From NCBI GenBank assembly GCA_963821505.1, contig CAWGEH010000036.1:62001-126000 (forward strand): a DNA stretch of 64,000 bases, given 5' to 3'. Origin of the DNA: VAZQ01 sp963821505. Lineage in GTDB: Bacteria > Pseudomonadota > Alphaproteobacteria > Rhizobiales > Xanthobacteraceae. Shown piece after piece: positions 63,679 to 64,000 of this stretch. The notes under the pieces are model-generated. The model was not told the DNA's origin, did no database searches, and saw nothing but the letters and a program-made list of their open reading frames with translations. Position 1 is the first letter of the stretch. Each line of letters starts with the position of its first letter. Made by a program: the position numbers and the translations under genes.

Positions 63679-64000
63679 ATGAGCCATTCGAGGTTCGTCG
63701 GTCGTTGCCTGAAAATGATTGCGGCCGCGGCGATCGGATTTGGTCTGGTCGCGACCGCGCGGGCGGAGAGCCAGCTTGGTCGCGCCTATCACATCATCGC
63801 CGGCAGGCAATTCGTCGATCTGACCCACAGCTTCGGTCCCAATACGCCCGTGTGGTCGGGCTTCGGTCAAGCCAAGATGACGCCGGCAGTCGATCCGCAG
63901 ACGCGCCAGCCCTATACCATCGCCAAGGACGGATTTCGCAGCACATATTATGAAATGGTCGGACAATACGGAACTCATGTCGATCCGCCCGCGCATTTCG
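63679..64000 (+). CDS. Secreted cyclase-family protein (kynurenine formamidase-like), 3' end outside window
   Basis: 107 residues are visible. A signal peptide (LKMIAAAAIGFGLVATARA) precedes QFVDLTHSFGPNTPVWSGF, the start of the cyclase/KynB fold, and GQYGTHVDPPAHF, the HxDxxxH metal site of the family. These enzymes hydrolyse N-formylkynurenine or related amides; the secreted forms are of unknown substrate. The ATG at 63679 follows GGAGGAGATAAGA. It is divergent to the ABC-F gene. Confidence 0.88.
   Translation, partial: MSHSRFVGRCLKMIAAAAIGFGLVATARAESQLGRAYHIIAGRQFVDLTHSFGPNTPVWSGFGQAKMTPAVDPQTRQPYTIAKDGFRSTYYEMVGQYGTHVDPPAHF

Overview
The window is a GC-rich chromosomal segment of an alphaproteobacterium of the Hyphomicrobiales (Rhizobiales), most likely the Nitrobacteraceae/Xanthobacteraceae side (Bradyrhizobium/Rhodopseudomonas relatives). 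The evidence is the gene order rpsF-rpsR-DUF2232-rplI, fabD-fabG-acpP-fabF-mltG-yicC-gmk and lptF-lptG-lptD-surA-pdxA-rsmA, a rhizobial-type porin, a DUF3551 protein, Omp25/31-like barrels and four copies of a RIME-like 105-bp mosaic repeat. No rRNA, tRNA or CRISPR array was seen. The species was not identified.

Layout. 0-26 kb is an accessory/catabolic stretch: a tandem nitrilase-fold protein cut by the window edge, FCD-type GntR regulator, class III CoA-transferase, VOC protein, MsrB, an unknown gene, a DUF3828-like gene with a 15-bp minisatellite, a Bug-type solute-binding protein, an RraA-like aldolase, GSTs, an SDR, an alpha/beta hydrolase, a beta-hydroxyacid dehydrogenase-like enzyme, a class II aldolase, an ornithine cyclodeaminase-like enzyme, a bicupin dioxygenase-like protein, two tandem NMT1-type binding proteins, an enoyl-CoA hydratase with a MarR regulator, a complete branched-chain-amino-acid-type ABC importer and a fumarylpyruvate-hydrolase-like enzyme. 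26-30 kb holds a lipid-exporter-like ABC protein, galE and a family 9 glycosyltransferase. 30-33 kb is the S6/S18/L9 ribosomal block; 33-41 kb is fatty-acid synthesis, peptidoglycan lytic transglycosylase, YicC and Gmk; 41-50 kb is the LPS-transport/outer-membrane-biogenesis block read leftward; 50-52 kb is pepA-holC.

52-61.6 kb is a plastic region: tandem duplicated outer-membrane barrels, decayed IS5-type elements, three RIME copies, a porin, a DUF3551 protein and a 475-bp direct duplication that brackets the IS/porin island. The window ends with an ABC-F ATPase and the start of a secreted cyclase-family enzyme.

Sequence quality. At least 15 apparent single-base indels, mostly insertions, interrupt housekeeping genes (rpsR, gmk, lptD, holC, rsmA, pdxA and others), very densely between 39.5 and 46.4 kb. 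Because several of these genes are essential, sequencing or assembly error is far likelier than real pseudogenisation. Gene spans below are given across the breaks. By eye the most interesting biology is the RIME element nested inside another palindromic repeat with an apparent TA/TAG duplication, the internally deleted porin remnant at 30.3 kb, the duplication bracketing the 55-61 kb island, and the unusual bicupin/cyclodeaminase/aldolase cluster.
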